A stretch of 16,841 nt of DNA from CALGFH01 sp036003705 (GTDB taxonomy: Bacteria > Actinomycetota > CALGFH01). The notes under the pieces are model-generated. The model saw only the letters and a list, made by a program, of their open reading frames with translations. It had not been told where the DNA came from and ran no database searches. Below, piece by piece: positions 1 through 8,885 of the stretch; the stretch's first letter is position 1; every line of letters starts with the position of its first letter. The stretch is from the NCBI GenBank assembly GCA_036003705.1, contig DASYSE010000030.1, forward strand, positions 1 through 16,841, given 5' to 3'. The translations under genes were made by a program, and so were the position numbers.

Positions 1-1
1 C

Positions 2-301
2 GCCCTGGCCGAGGTCCTCAGCGAGCAGGGCTTCATGGCCGAGGTCGAGTCCGCCCCCGGCGGGCTGCGGCTCTGCCAGCACAACTGCACCGTGGAGCAC
101 CTGGCCGCCGAGCTGCCCGACCTGTGCACCTCCGAGGCCGAGCTGTTCGAGCGGCTGCTGGGGACGCGGGTCGAGCGCGAGGCGACCGTGGTCGACGGCG
201 CCGTACGCTGCGTCACCCGCATCGACCTCGGCAAGCGAGGCAAACGTCCAGAGACCCGCATCCCGTCCCCGACCCGCAAGCCAACGAGGAGTCCAGCCTG
301 A
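2..301 (+). CDS. sufR: SufR-type Fe-S cluster repressor, C-terminal part (5' end outside window)
   Basis: This is the last ~99 codons of a protein whose N-terminal helix-turn-helix lies left of the window. The visible part matches the C-terminal sensor region of SufR, the repressor of suf operons: a GFMAEVE stretch, then LRLCQHNC, a further Cys in PDLC, and a last one in VRC. The Cys codons begin at 74, 86, 125 and 209. In characterised SufR proteins three cysteines of this region bind the cluster that reports Fe-S status; the residue pattern is seen here, cluster binding is inferred. A basic tail of about 20 residues follows the conserved part. The stop codon shares one base with the sufB start (TGATG at 299-303), so the repressor and the genes it should control are co-transcribed and probably translationally coupled. 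The operator would lie upstream, outside the window. Confidence 0.85.
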   Translation, partial: ALAEVLSEQGFMAEVESAPGGLRLCQHNCTVEHLAAELPDLCTSEAELFERLLGTRVEREATVVDGAVRCVTRIDLGKRGKRPETRIPSPTRKPTRSPA

Positions 302-2898
302 TGGCAACCGAAGCCCAAGACCTGACGACCGAGGCGCCGGAGCGGATCAACCCCACGCCGGAGAACGTCGAGCTGGGCGCCTACAAGTACGGCTGGCACG
401 ACCCGGTCAGCTCGGTCTTCACCCCCAAGCGGGGCCTGTCCCACGAGGTCGTGGAAGAGATCTCGCGGATGAAGGACGAGCCCGAGTGGATGCGGAAGTT
501 CCGCCACAAGGCGCTCGACTACTTCTGGCGCCGGCCGCTGCCGCAGTGGGGCGGCGACCTGGAGCAGATCGACTTCGACAACATCTTCTACTTCGTGCGC
601 GCCACCGAGAAGCAGGCCGCCTCCTGGGACGACCTCCCCGCCGACATCAAGAACACCTACGACCGGCTCGGCATCCCCGAGGCCGAGAAGCAGCGCCTGA
701 TCGCCGGCGTGGCGGCCCAGTACGAGTGTTTGGCCGGTGGGACCCGGGTGTGGACCGCGACCCGCGGCCTCGTGCCGATCAAGGAGATCGAACCGGGTGA
801 TCGCGTGTTCGCACTGGACGAGGCCACCGGGCGGCTGGTGGTCACCCCGGTGAAGGGCAGCGCCCAGACCGACGTGCGGCAGACCTACGAGGTGCGGGTC
901 GGTACCCGCTCGATCCGTGCCACCGACAACCACCCGGTGCTGGTCCTGGAGGACGGGCGCAAGCCGGGCCGCCTCCGTAGCCGCTACCGCCGGACCTGGA
1001 AGACGGTCGGGGAGCTGCGGGTCGGCGACCTCGTGGCGGTGCCCCGTGACCTGCCCGAGTTCGGGAAGTCGCGCACGCTCCCGCCGATGGTCGACTCGAG
1101 CGGACGGACTCGCGGGCCGGCGGCGAGTTCTGTGGACCTGCTGTGGCTGCTCGGCTACTTCCTCGGTGACGGCAGCTTCCAGAGCGCGGGACGCACGCAC
1201 CGGGTCCAGTTCGCCGTACCTGCCCGCGACGCCGAGCTGCGCGCCGAGATCACCCGGATCGTGGCCGAGCTGTTCGGGGTGTCGGCGATCGCCGCCGACG
1301 ACCAGCGGCTGGTCGTCAACTCCCGCCCGCTGGTCGTCTGGCTGCAGCAGCTCGGCTTCGTCGGCACGTCGCTGACCAAGCAGGTGCCCGCCTGGGTGTT
1401 CGGCCTGCCGGCCGACCAGCGGCTGGCGTTCCTGGGCGGCTGGGTCGACGCCGACGGCTACGTGACTCCGGACGTGTCCGGATCGATCGCGCTGACCAGC
1501 GGTAACCAGCCGCTGCTGGAGCAGGCGTCGGAGCTGGCAGCGCTGTGCGGACTGCGCACCAGCAAGGTGCACCAGTTCACCAGCCGCCACCCGTTCAATG
1601 CCGATCGGCGGATCACCGGCTTCCGCCTGGGCATCTCCGGCGACTTCGACCGGCTCGACTGCCGCAACCCGCGCCGCACGGACCGGTTCGGCCGTCGGCG
1701 CTACCACCACTCGGCCACCTCGGCGCACGGGACGACCTTCCGGACCCACGTCACCGAGCATCTGGGCTTCGCGCGGGTCACCGCGATCGCGGCCGGCGAC
1801 ATCGAGCCGGTCTACGACATCGAGGTGGACGGACCGCACAACTTCATCGCCGAGGGCATCATCGTCCACAACTCCGAGGTCGTGTACCACAAGGTGCGCG
1901 AGGACCTCGAGGAGCAGGGCGTCATCTTCCTGGACACCGACACCGCGCTCAAGGAGCACGAGGAGCTGTTCCGGGAGCACTGGGCCACGGTGATCCCCGC
2001 CAACGACAACAAGTTCGCGGCGCTGAACTCGGCGGTGTGGTCGGGCGGGTCGTTCATCTGGATCCCGGAGGGCGTCCACGTCGAGATCCCGCTGCAGGCC
2101 TACTTCCGCATCAACTCGCAGAACATGGGCCAGTTCGAGCGGACCCTGATCATCGCCGAGCCCGGCTCCAGCGTGCACTACGTCGAGGGCTGCACCGCGC
2201 CCATCTACTCCTCGGACTCGCTGCACTCGGCGGTGGTCGAGATCATCGTCAAGCCGCACGCCAAGGTCCGCTACACCACCATCCAGAACTGGTCGACCAA
2301 CGTCTACAACCTGGTCACCAAGCGGGCCGCGGCCTATGAGGGCGCGACCATGGAGTGGATCGACGGCAACATCGGCTCCAAGCTGACCATGAAGTACCCG
2401 GCGGTGCTGCTGCTCGGCGAGCACGCCCACGGCGAGATCCTGTCGGTCGCCTTCGCCGGCAACGCCCAGCACCAGGACGCCGGCGCCAAGCTGACCTTCG
2501 CGGCGCCCAACACCACCGGGCAGATCGTCTCCAAGTCGATCTCCCGCGACGGCGGCCGGACCTCCTACCGCGGCCTGGTCAAGGTCGAGGAGGGCTCGCC
2601 CGGGGTCAGGGTCAACGTCCGCTGTGACGCGCTGCTGCTGGACGAGGAGTCGCGCTCCGACACCTACCCCTACACCGACGTGAAGGAAGAGGACGTCACC
2701 CTCGGGCACGAGGCCACCGTCTCCAAGATCGGTGACGACCAGCTCTTCTACCTGCAGTCGCGCGGCCTCTCGGAGGCGGAGGCGACGGCCATGATCGTTC
2801 GCGGGTTCATCGAGCCGATCTCCAAGGAGCTTCCGATGGAGTACGCGCTCGAGCTGAACCGCCTCATCGCCCTGCAGATGGAAGGGGCGGTCGGGTAA
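301..2898 (+). CDS. sufB: SufB, Fe-S scaffold subunit, precursor with in-frame intein
   Basis: SufB is the core of the SufBCD scaffold that builds Fe-S clusters in the cytoplasm. The 865-codon precursor starts at ATG 301, with an ACGAGGAG ribosome site at 284-291. The frame stays open upstream, but that stretch is the sufR coding region. Residues 1-142 and 525-865 are SufB; residues 143-524 are an intein. Removing the intein joins VAAQYE to SEVVYH, the uninterrupted family sequence, and leaves a 483-residue protein, normal for SufB. Conserved features include the beta-helix core, VEGC (Cys at precursor 631, mature 249) and VRCD (Cys 775, mature 393). The latter aligns with the Cys that, in E. 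coli SufB, works with a SufD His at the cluster site. Function depends on splicing. It overlaps sufR by one base and sits two bases before sufD. Confidence 0.96.
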   Translation: MATEAQDLTTEAPERINPTPENVELGAYKYGWHDPVSSVFTPKRGLSHEVVEEISRMKDEPEWMRKFRHKALDYFWRRPLPQWGGDLEQIDFDNIFYFVRATEKQAASWDDLPADIKNTYDRLGIPEAEKQRLIAGVAAQYECLAGGTRVWTATRGLVPIKEIEPGDRVFALDEATGRLVVTPVKGSAQTDVRQTYEVRVGTRSIRATDNHPVLVLEDGRKPGRLRSRYRRTWKTVGELRVGDLVAVPRDLPEFGKSRTLPPMVDSSGRTRGPAASSVDLLWLLGYFLGDGSFQSAGRTHRVQFAVPARDAELRAEITRIVAELFGVSAIAADDQRLVVNSRPLVVWLQQLGFVGTSLTKQVPAWVFGLPADQRLAFLGGWVDADGYVTPDVSGSIALTSGNQPLLEQASELAALCGLRTSKVHQFTSRHPFNADRRITGFRLGISGDFDRLDCRNPRRTDRFGRRRYHHSATSAHGTTFRTHVTEHLGFARVTAIAAGDIEPVYDIEVDGPHNFIAEGIIVHNSEVVYHKVREDLEEQGVIFLDTDTALKEHEELFREHWATVIPANDNKFAALNSAVWSGGSFIWIPEGVHVEIPLQAYFRINSQNMGQFERTLIIAEPGSSVHYVEGCTAPIYSSDSLHSAVVEIIVKPHAKVRYTTIQNWSTNVYNLVTKRAAAYEGATMEWIDGNIGSKLTMKYPAVLLLGEHAHGEILSVAFAGNAQHQDAGAKLTFAAPNTTGQIVSKSISRDGGRTSYRGLVKVEEGSPGVRVNVRCDALLLDEESRSDTYPYTDVKEEDVTLGHEATVSKIGDDQLFYLQSRGLSEAEATAMIVRGFIEPISKELPMEYALELNRLIALQMEGAVG
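727..1872 (+). other. SufB intein (Hint splicing domain plus LAGLIDADG homing endonuclease)
   Basis: This is a 382-residue in-frame insertion with all class 1 intein landmarks. Cys1 (codon 727) follows extein YE. The N-terminal splicing block reads CLAGGTRVWTATRG. The TxxH block is TDNHP, with Thr66 and His69. The C-terminal block runs through EPVYDIEVDG to the final IIVHN, giving the penultimate His and terminal Asn. The +1 extein residue is Ser. Between the splicing halves are two LAGLIDADG motifs, LLGYFLGDG (intein residues 141-149) and FLGGWVDADG (235-244), both keeping the acidic residues needed for metal-dependent cleavage. Splicing and endonuclease function both look intact. SufB inteins are known from mycobacteria, and the insertion site looks like one of theirs, but I cannot align them here. 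It resembles the flanks in GC and has no frameshift or stop. Confidence 0.95.
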
Positions 2899-2900
2899 GG

Positions 2901-4289
2901 GTGGGCATCGAGACACTGACCTTGAAGGACCTCGACCAGGCGGCGGTGACCGCCTGGTCGAGCGCGCTCGGCGACCCCGACTGGTTCCTGGCCAGGCGCC
3001 TGGAGGCGCTGGCCGCCCTCGGCAAGCTGGACCGCCCGACCGGCCGCGAGGAGGCCTGGCGGTTCACCGACCCCAGGCGGGCCGGCCTTGACCGCCACGC
3101 CATCCTGCGCGGCAGCGGCCAAGCCGCCGCCGAGGGCGCCAGGGTGCTGGCCGCCGGCCACCACGTCGCCGCCTCCGGCGGGGACGTGGCCGGGACCGAG
3201 CTGGAGCCGGCCGGGCTGGTCGCCAACCTCGACGGCGCCACCACCGAGACCTTCCTGGATCCCGGGCTGGCCGCCAGGGGCGTGATCCTCACCGACCTGG
3301 CCACCGCCCTGCGCGAGCATGCCGGCCTGGTCGAGCCCCGCTTCATGACCTCGGCGGCGCCGTTCGACGAGGACTGGTTCCTGGCCCTGCACGCCACCGT
3401 GGTCACCGCCGGCACCTTCCTGTACGTGCCCCGCGGGGTCGAGGTCACGGTGCCGATCGGGGTCCTGGACCGGCGCACCACCGCCGGGGCCAGCTTCGGC
3501 CACACCCTGGTGGTGGTCGAGCCGGAGGCGTCGCTGACGCTGGTCCAGCAGCACGGTTCGCCCGAGGCCCTCAACGGCCGCGCGTTCCACCACGGCGTCA
3601 CCGAGCTGCTGATCGGGGAGCGGGCCAGGGTCCAGTACCTGTCGCTCCAGGAGTGGGGGAGCGAGCAGGTCAACCACTTCGGCATCCAGCGGGCCGTGGT
3701 CGGCCGCCAGGCCGGCTTCCGCTCGTTCGTGGTCACGCTCGGCGGCGGGGTCGTCCGGGTGTCGCCGGAGGTCGTGCTCGCCGAGGGCGCCGAGGCCGAC
3801 CTGCTGGGGGCCGTGTTCGCCGACGCCGGGCAGCGGTTCGAGCACCGGGCCAACGTGACCCATGCCGAGCCCCATGCCCGCTCCAGCCTCCTCTACAAGG
3901 CCGGGCTGCTCGGCGGCTCGCGCAACATCTTCAACGGCAACCTCATCATCAGCCCGGGGGCCCGGGGCACCGACGCCCGGCAGACCATGCGCAACCTGGT
4001 CCTGTCCCGCGACGCCCACGCCGAGGCCAACCCGTTCCTGGAGATCCTCAACTCCGACGTCAAGGCGGCCCACGCCGCCGCCACCGGCCGGGTCGACGAC
4101 CTGCACCTGTTCTACCTGGAGTCGCGGGGCATCCCGCGCCGGATGGCCCGGCGGCTGGTGGTGTTCGGGTTCTTCGAGGAGGTCCTGGCCCAGGTCACCG
4201 TGCCCGCCGTGCGCCGCCGCCTCGAGGCGGCCCTCGAGGCCGAGCTGGAAGCGGCCGCGGCGGCCCAGAAGGCGCGGGAGGGCGGCTGA
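2901..4289 (+). CDS. sufD: SufD, Fe-S scaffold subunit
   Basis: SufD is the SufB paralogue that completes the SufBC2D scaffold. The 462-residue product begins at GTG 2901, two bases after the sufB stop; the preceding GGTAAGG is only a modest ribosome site, so reinitiation from sufB is likely. The protein has the family's variable helical N-terminus (REEAWRFTDP), then the beta-helix core with LYVPRGVEV and the block NIFNGNLIISPGARGTDARQ. The C-terminal signature is DDLHLFYLESRGI. In the VKAAHAA segment the His (residue 391) that aligns with E. coli SufD His360 is kept, while the nearby Cys of E. coli is Ala, a substitution that does not exclude function since this Cys is not universal. The length is at the upper end for SufD. 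The stop overlaps the next start by one base (TGATG). Confidence 0.95.
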   Translation: MGIETLTLKDLDQAAVTAWSSALGDPDWFLARRLEALAALGKLDRPTGREEAWRFTDPRRAGLDRHAILRGSGQAAAEGARVLAAGHHVAASGGDVAGTELEPAGLVANLDGATTETFLDPGLAARGVILTDLATALREHAGLVEPRFMTSAAPFDEDWFLALHATVVTAGTFLYVPRGVEVTVPIGVLDRRTTAGASFGHTLVVVEPEASLTLVQQHGSPEALNGRAFHHGVTELLIGERARVQYLSLQEWGSEQVNHFGIQRAVVGRQAGFRSFVVTLGGGVVRVSPEVVLAEGAEADLLGAVFADAGQRFEHRANVTHAEPHARSSLLYKAGLLGGSRNIFNGNLIISPGARGTDARQTMRNLVLSRDAHAEANPFLEILNSDVKAAHAAATGRVDDLHLFYLESRGIPRRMARRLVVFGFFEEVLAQVTVPAVRRRLEAALEAELEAAAAAQKAREGG

Positions 4290-4639
4290 TGCCGTTCGTG
4301 CGGCTGGCCGGGCTCGCGGAGCTGGAGCCCGACCAGGGCCACCGGGTCGAGCTCGGCGACGAGGAGGCGGTCGCCCTGATCCGCACCGCCGACGCCGTGT
4401 TCGCGGTCATCGACGTGTGCAGCCACGAGGAGTACCCGCTGTCGGAGGGCTGGGTCGAGGACCACACCATCGAATGCGCCCTGCACGGCAGCCGCTTCGA
4501 CCTCACCACCGGGGACCCGGACGCCCCGCCGGCCGTGCGGCCGGTGCAGATCTTCCCGGTGCGGGTCGATGGCGAGGACGTGCTGGTCGACCTGCCCGAC
4601 GACTGGGCCAAGCTGGCCCAAGACCTGGAACGTTACTGA
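4289..4639 (+). CDS. Rieske-type [2Fe-2S] ferredoxin of the suf operon
   Basis: This 116-residue protein has a complete Rieske cluster motif, Cys44-Ser-His46, then 16 residues, then Cys63-Ala-Leu-His66-Gly. Two Cys and two His would bind a [2Fe-2S] cluster. Its size and lack of a signal or membrane segment resemble the small ferredoxins of non-haem dioxygenase systems (the NirD/HcaC type). No oxygenase subunit is present nearby. A gene of this type between sufD and sufC occurs in other actinobacterial suf operons, so a role in cluster assembly, for example electron supply, is likely but not shown. ATG 4289 overlaps the sufD stop by one base and sufC starts eight bases after its stop, so it is translated as part of the scaffold set. 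Confidence 0.9.
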   Translation: MPFVRLAGLAELEPDQGHRVELGDEEAVALIRTADAVFAVIDVCSHEEYPLSEGWVEDHTIECALHGSRFDLTTGDPDAPPAVRPVQIFPVRVDGEDVLVDLPDDWAKLAQDLERY

Positions 4640-4647
4640 GGAGAGAA

Positions 4648-5400
<753 letters not shown>

Positions 5401-5424
5401 GACCCGGTTCCAGGAGGCTTCCCG

Positions 5425-6663
5425 ATGACGTTCCTCACCGCGCCACTCGATGTGACCGCCGTCCGCGGCGACTTCCCCATCCTGGAGCGCCGGATCAACG
5501 GCAAGCCGCTCGTCTACCTCGACTCGGCCGCCACCAGCCAGAAGCCACGGCAGGTGCTGGCGGCCATGGACGACTACTACGAGCGGCACAACGCCAACGT
5601 CCACCGGGGGGTCCACACCCTGGCCGAGGAGGCCACCCACCTGTTCGAGCAGGCCCGCGGCAAGGTGGCCCGCTTCGTCGGCGCCTCGGAACGGGCCACG
5701 GTGTTCACCAAGAACGTCAGCGAGGCCATCAACCTGGTCGCCTACGCCTGGGGCCTGCGCAACCTCGGCGAGGGTGACGAGATCCTGGTGACCGAGATGG
5801 AGCACCACTCCAACCTGGTGCCGTGGCAGCTGGTGGCGGGCATGACCGGCGCCCGGGTCCGCGCCGTGCCGGTCACCGGCGACTACCTGCTGGACCTGGA
5901 GGCGCTTGACGGGCTGCTCGGCGAGCGGACCCGCATGGTCGCCGTGTCGGCGATGTCGAACGTGCTCGGCACCGTCAACCCGGTGGCCCAGATCGCCGAG
6001 CGGGCCCACGCCGCCGGGGCGCTGGTGCTGGCCGACGCCGCCCAGGCCGTACCCCACGCCGGGGTCCGCCTGGACGAGCTGGGCGTCGACTTCCTCGGCT
6101 TCACCGGCCACAAGGCCCTGGGCCCGATGGGGGTCGGGGTCCTTGCCGCCCGCGAGGACCTGCTGGACGGGATGGAGCCGTTCCTTGGCGGGGGCGAGAT
6201 GATCCGCGACGTCACCATTGACGGTTCCACGTGGAACGACATCCCGTGGCGCTTCGAGGCCGGCACCCCCAACGTGGCCGAGGCGGTCGGGCTTGGCGCG
6301 GCCGTGGACTACCTGCAGGCATTGGGCATGGACCGGGTCAGGGCCCACGAGGTCGACATCACCGGCTACGCCCTCAAGCGACTCGGCGAGATCGAAGGGC
6401 TGCGCGTCTACGGTCCTTCGGACGTCGAGCATCGCGGCGGGATGGTCTCGTTCACCCTCGGCGACATCCACCCGCACGACGTGGCCCAGGTGCTGGACTC
6501 CGACGGGATCGCGGTCCGGGCCGGCCACCACTGCGCCAAGCCGCTGCTGCGGCGCCTCGGGGTCCAGGCCACCACCCGCGCCTCCTTCTACCTGTACTCG
6601 ACCACCGAGGAGGTCGACGCGCTGGTCGCCGGCCTCGACAAGGTCAAGCGGTTCTTCGCCTAA
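5425..6663 (+). CDS. sufS: SufS, group II cysteine desulfurase
   Basis: SufS is a PLP enzyme that converts cysteine to alanine and holds the released sulfur as a persulfide, which SufU accepts. The 412-residue length fits the family. Visible motifs are the N-terminal YLDSAATSQKP, EMEHHSN, the PLP-binding Lys230 in TGHKALGP, and the catalytic Cys370 in RAGHHCAKP, the group II (SufS) form rather than the longer IscS loop. The start at ATG 5425 has a strong AGGAGG site at 5412-5417. It lies between sufC and sufU, and sufU begins 12 bases after its stop. Confidence 0.97.
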   Translation: MTFLTAPLDVTAVRGDFPILERRINGKPLVYLDSAATSQKPRQVLAAMDDYYERHNANVHRGVHTLAEEATHLFEQARGKVARFVGASERATVFTKNVSEAINLVAYAWGLRNLGEGDEILVTEMEHHSNLVPWQLVAGMTGARVRAVPVTGDYLLDLEALDGLLGERTRMVAVSAMSNVLGTVNPVAQIAERAHAAGALVLADAAQAVPHAGVRLDELGVDFLGFTGHKALGPMGVGVLAAREDLLDGMEPFLGGGEMIRDVTIDGSTWNDIPWRFEAGTPNVAEAVGLGAAVDYLQALGMDRVRAHEVDITGYALKRLGEIEGLRVYGPSDVEHRGGMVSFTLGDIHPHDVAQVLDSDGIAVRAGHHCAKPLLRRLGVQATTRASFYLYSTTEEVDALVAGLDKVKRFFA

Positions 6664-6675
6664 AGGAAGCCGACG

Positions 6676-7245
6676 ATGGGTCTGGAAGACCTGTACCAGG
6701 AGATCATCCTCGACCACTACAAGAAGCCCAGGAACCCTGGGCGGCTCGAGGGCGCCCGGGTCGAGGTGCACCACTACAACCCGGTCTGCGGGGACGAGCT
6801 GGTGCTGGGGCTGCGGCTTGACGGCGAGCGGGTGGCGGCGGTGGCGGTCGACGCCAAGGGCTGCTCGATCTCCCAGGCTGCCGCCTCGGTGATGACCGAG
6901 CAGGTGCTCGGCCGGCCGCTGCCCGAGGCGCTCGACCAGGCCGAGGCGTTCCGCCGGATGATGCACGGCGAGGGCGAGCCGGACGAGGAATTGCTGGGGG
7001 ATGGGATCGCGTTCAAGGGAGTGGCGCGCTATCCGGTCCGGGTGAAGTGCGCCCTGCTCGGCTGGATGGCGTTCAAGGACGCGGCCGCCCGCGCCGCCAG
7101 CGGCCAGGGTGGCGGCGAGACCGTCTACGGCGAGGAGCAGGACGAGACCGCGGTCCGGGCCGCGCGAGGCGACGGGGGGCCGGGGGCTCAGGCAGCCGAA
7201 GGCGATCGCCCCCGGACGGGACCAGGAAGGGAAGGAACGACGTAA
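6676..7245 (+). CDS. sufU: SufU, zinc-dependent sulfur acceptor, with C-terminal extension
   Basis: SufU takes persulfide sulfur from SufS and passes it toward the scaffold; in Gram-positive bacteria it binds zinc. The ligands are visible: Cys38 and Asp40 in NPVCGDE, Cys63 in KGCSISQ and Cys125 in VRVKCALLGW. Start ATG 6676 has an AAAGGA site at 6662-6667. The protein is 189 residues, about 40 more than usual: after roughly residue 145 it continues as a Gly/Ala/Arg/Glu-rich stretch with no recognisable fold, ending GREGTT. The extension is read in the same frame with no stop and its own stop overlaps the next start (TAATG), so it does not look like a sequencing slip, although a frameshift near the 3' end cannot be excluded. 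Confidence 0.95.
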   Translation: MGLEDLYQEIILDHYKKPRNPGRLEGARVEVHHYNPVCGDELVLGLRLDGERVAAVAVDAKGCSISQAAASVMTEQVLGRPLPEALDQAEAFRRMMHGEGEPDEELLGDGIAFKGVARYPVRVKCALLGWMAFKDAAARAASGQGGGETVYGEEQDETAVRAARGDGGPGAQAAEGDRPRTGPGREGTT

Positions 7246-7562
7246 TGGCGACGGATGCGCAGATCTTCGAGGCGATGAAGCAGGTGGAGGACCCGGAGCT
7301 CGGCGTCAACGTGGTCGACCTCGGCCTGGTGTACGGCGTCGATCAGGAGGACCAGGGGCGCAAGGTCCGCCTCGACATGACCCTCACCACCGTGGCCTGC
7401 CCGCTCACCGACATGATCGAGGGCGCCACCAACGCCGCCCTGGTCGGCCTGGACGACATCCAGGAGGTCGAGATCAACTGGGTGTGGTCGCCCCCGTGGG
7501 GTCCCGACCGGCTCACCGAGGACGGCAAGGTAGCCCTGCGCTCCATGGGCTTTGCGATCTGA
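7245..7562 (+). CDS. sufT: SufT-like DUF59 (MIP18 family) Fe-S maturation protein
   Basis: This is a 105-residue single-domain DUF59 protein. The family signature DPELGVNVVDLGLVY lies at residues 16-30, and the conserved reactive Cys is Cys52 in TTVACPLTD. The C-terminal part has the usual VWSPPWGPDRLTEDG segment. DUF59 proteins, called SufT in suf operons, help deliver or assemble Fe-S clusters on client proteins; related PaaD and MIP18 proteins do similar work elsewhere. The exact biochemical step is not settled. The start ATG 7245 shares one base with the sufU stop, and a GGAAGGAA-like purine stretch lies upstream at about 7225-7238. It is the last gene of the compact suf block; the next gene starts 121 bases later. 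Confidence 0.93.
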   Translation: MATDAQIFEAMKQVEDPELGVNVVDLGLVYGVDQEDQGRKVRLDMTLTTVACPLTDMIEGATNAALVGLDDIQEVEINWVWSPPWGPDRLTEDGKVALRSMGFAI

Positions 7563-7683
7563 GGTACAGGTTGAGGCATGCGGGTGAAAGCCAACGTCCG
7601 ATTCCGCGGTCCCGTTGAACCCCCCACGGGCCACCGCCTTGCAACGCACCCCGAGGGGTGCCCGAACCAAGAGGTACTCACCG

Positions 7684-8856
7684 ATGGCATTACCGGCACT
7701 CGTTGAACCGGCGGCCGAGCTGTCGCGGGACGAGATCGCCCGCTACTCCCGCCACCTGATCATTCCCGACGTGGCCATGGACGGGCAGAAGCGGCTCAAG
7801 AACGCCCGGGTCCTGCTCATCGGCGCCGGCGGCCTCGGCGCGCCCAACGCCATGTACCTGGCCGCGGCCGGGGTCGGGCGCCTCGGCATGGTCGACTTCG
7901 ACGTGGTCGACGCCTCCAACCTCCAGCGTCAGGTCATCCATGGGACCTCCGACATCGGCCGGCCGAAGCTGGAGAGCGCCCGCGACAAGATCGTCGAGAT
8001 CAACCCGTACGTCGAGGTGACCCTGCACCAGACCCGGCTCAGCGCCGAGAACGCCCGCGAGCTGATCCGCGGCTACGACCTGGTGATCGACGGGTCCGAC
8101 AACTTCCCCACCCGCTACCTGGTCAACGACGCCTGCGTGCTCGAGGGTAAGCCGTACGTGTGGGGTTCCATCTACCGGTTCGACGGCCAGGCCAGCGTCT
8201 TCTGGGCCGAGCATGGGCCCTGCTACCGATGCCTGTACCCGGAGCCGCCACCACCGGGCATGGTCCCCTCCTGCGCCGAGGGTGGCGTGCTCGGCGTGCT
8301 GTGCGCCACCGTCGGCTCGGTGCAGGCCAACGAGGCGATCAAGCTGCTCACCGGGATCGGCGACCCGCTGGTCGGCCGGCTGCTCATCTACGACGCCCTC
8401 GAGCTGTCCTTCAAGGACATCACCGTCCGCAAGGACCCCGGCTGCGCCGTCTGCGGCGAGCACCCGACGGTCACCGAGCTGATCGACTACGAGGAGTTCT
8501 GCGGCGTGGTCTCCGACCAGGCCCAGCAGGCAGCGGCCGGGGCCACGCTCACCCCGGCCCAGCTCAAGGCGCTGCTCGACGACGGGAAGAGGATTTCGCT
8601 CGTGGATGTCCGGGAGCCGGCCGAGTGGCAGATCAACCGCCTGCCAGGGGCGACCCTGATCCCGCTGGGCACCTTGCCCGACCACCTGGCCGAGCTGCCC
8701 CAGACCGAGCCGGTGATCCTGTACTGCAAGACCGGGGTCCGGTCGGCCGAGGCGCTCGCCCTGCTCAAGCAGTCCGGGTTCTCGACGGCCAGGCATCTGG
8801 GCGGTGGCATCACCGCCTGGGCCAAGACCGTCGACCCCAGCGTTCCCGTCTACTGA
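7684..8856 (+). CDS. moeZ: MoeZ/MoeB-type adenylyltransferase with rhodanese sulfurtransferase domain
   Basis: This 390-residue two-domain protein adenylates the C-terminal Gly of small ubiquitin-like sulfur carriers (MoaD, ThiS or CysO type) and then sulfurates them. Residues ~14-260 form the ThiF/E1-like domain: nucleotide loop GAGGLG (47-52), the SNLQRQ region, zinc cysteines Cys180/183 and Cys254/257, and a Cys197 in PSCAEGG. Residues ~285-390 are a rhodanese with VDVREPAEW and active Cys348 in YCKTGVRSAEA. ATG 7684 was chosen because of an AAGAGG site at 7669-7674 and because the family starts close to RYSRHLI; a TTG at 7615 is less likely. Carrier identity is not visible, as no carrier gene ending in Gly-Gly is adjacent. 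A place right after the suf genes suggests SufS as sulfur donor (inference). Confidence 0.9.
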   Translation: MALPALVEPAAELSRDEIARYSRHLIIPDVAMDGQKRLKNARVLLIGAGGLGAPNAMYLAAAGVGRLGMVDFDVVDASNLQRQVIHGTSDIGRPKLESARDKIVEINPYVEVTLHQTRLSAENARELIRGYDLVIDGSDNFPTRYLVNDACVLEGKPYVWGSIYRFDGQASVFWAEHGPCYRCLYPEPPPPGMVPSCAEGGVLGVLCATVGSVQANEAIKLLTGIGDPLVGRLLIYDALELSFKDITVRKDPGCAVCGEHPTVTELIDYEEFCGVVSDQAQQAAAGATLTPAQLKALLDDGKRISLVDVREPAEWQINRLPGATLIPLGTLPDHLAELPQTEPVILYCKTGVRSAEALALLKQSGFSTARHLGGGITAWAKTVDPSVPVY

Positions 8857-8885
8857 GCCTCCCCGGGTCCTTGGCGCCCGCGAGG

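Noticed and set aside
124..300. An upstream start that would lengthen SufB by 59 residues
   Set aside because: The stretch is the sufR coding region in another frame; ATG 301 has a good ribosome site and gives a normal SufB N-terminus.
7615..7683. A TTG start that would add 23 residues to MoeZ
   Set aside because: ATG 7684 has an AAGAGG site nine bases upstream and fits the family N-terminus.
7578..7706. A 42-codon frame (starting MRVKANVRF) just before moeZ, considered as a sulfur-carrier protein
   Set aside because: It lacks the C-terminal Gly-Gly of MoaD/ThiS carriers, is far too short, overlaps the moeZ start out of frame and has a poor ribosome site.
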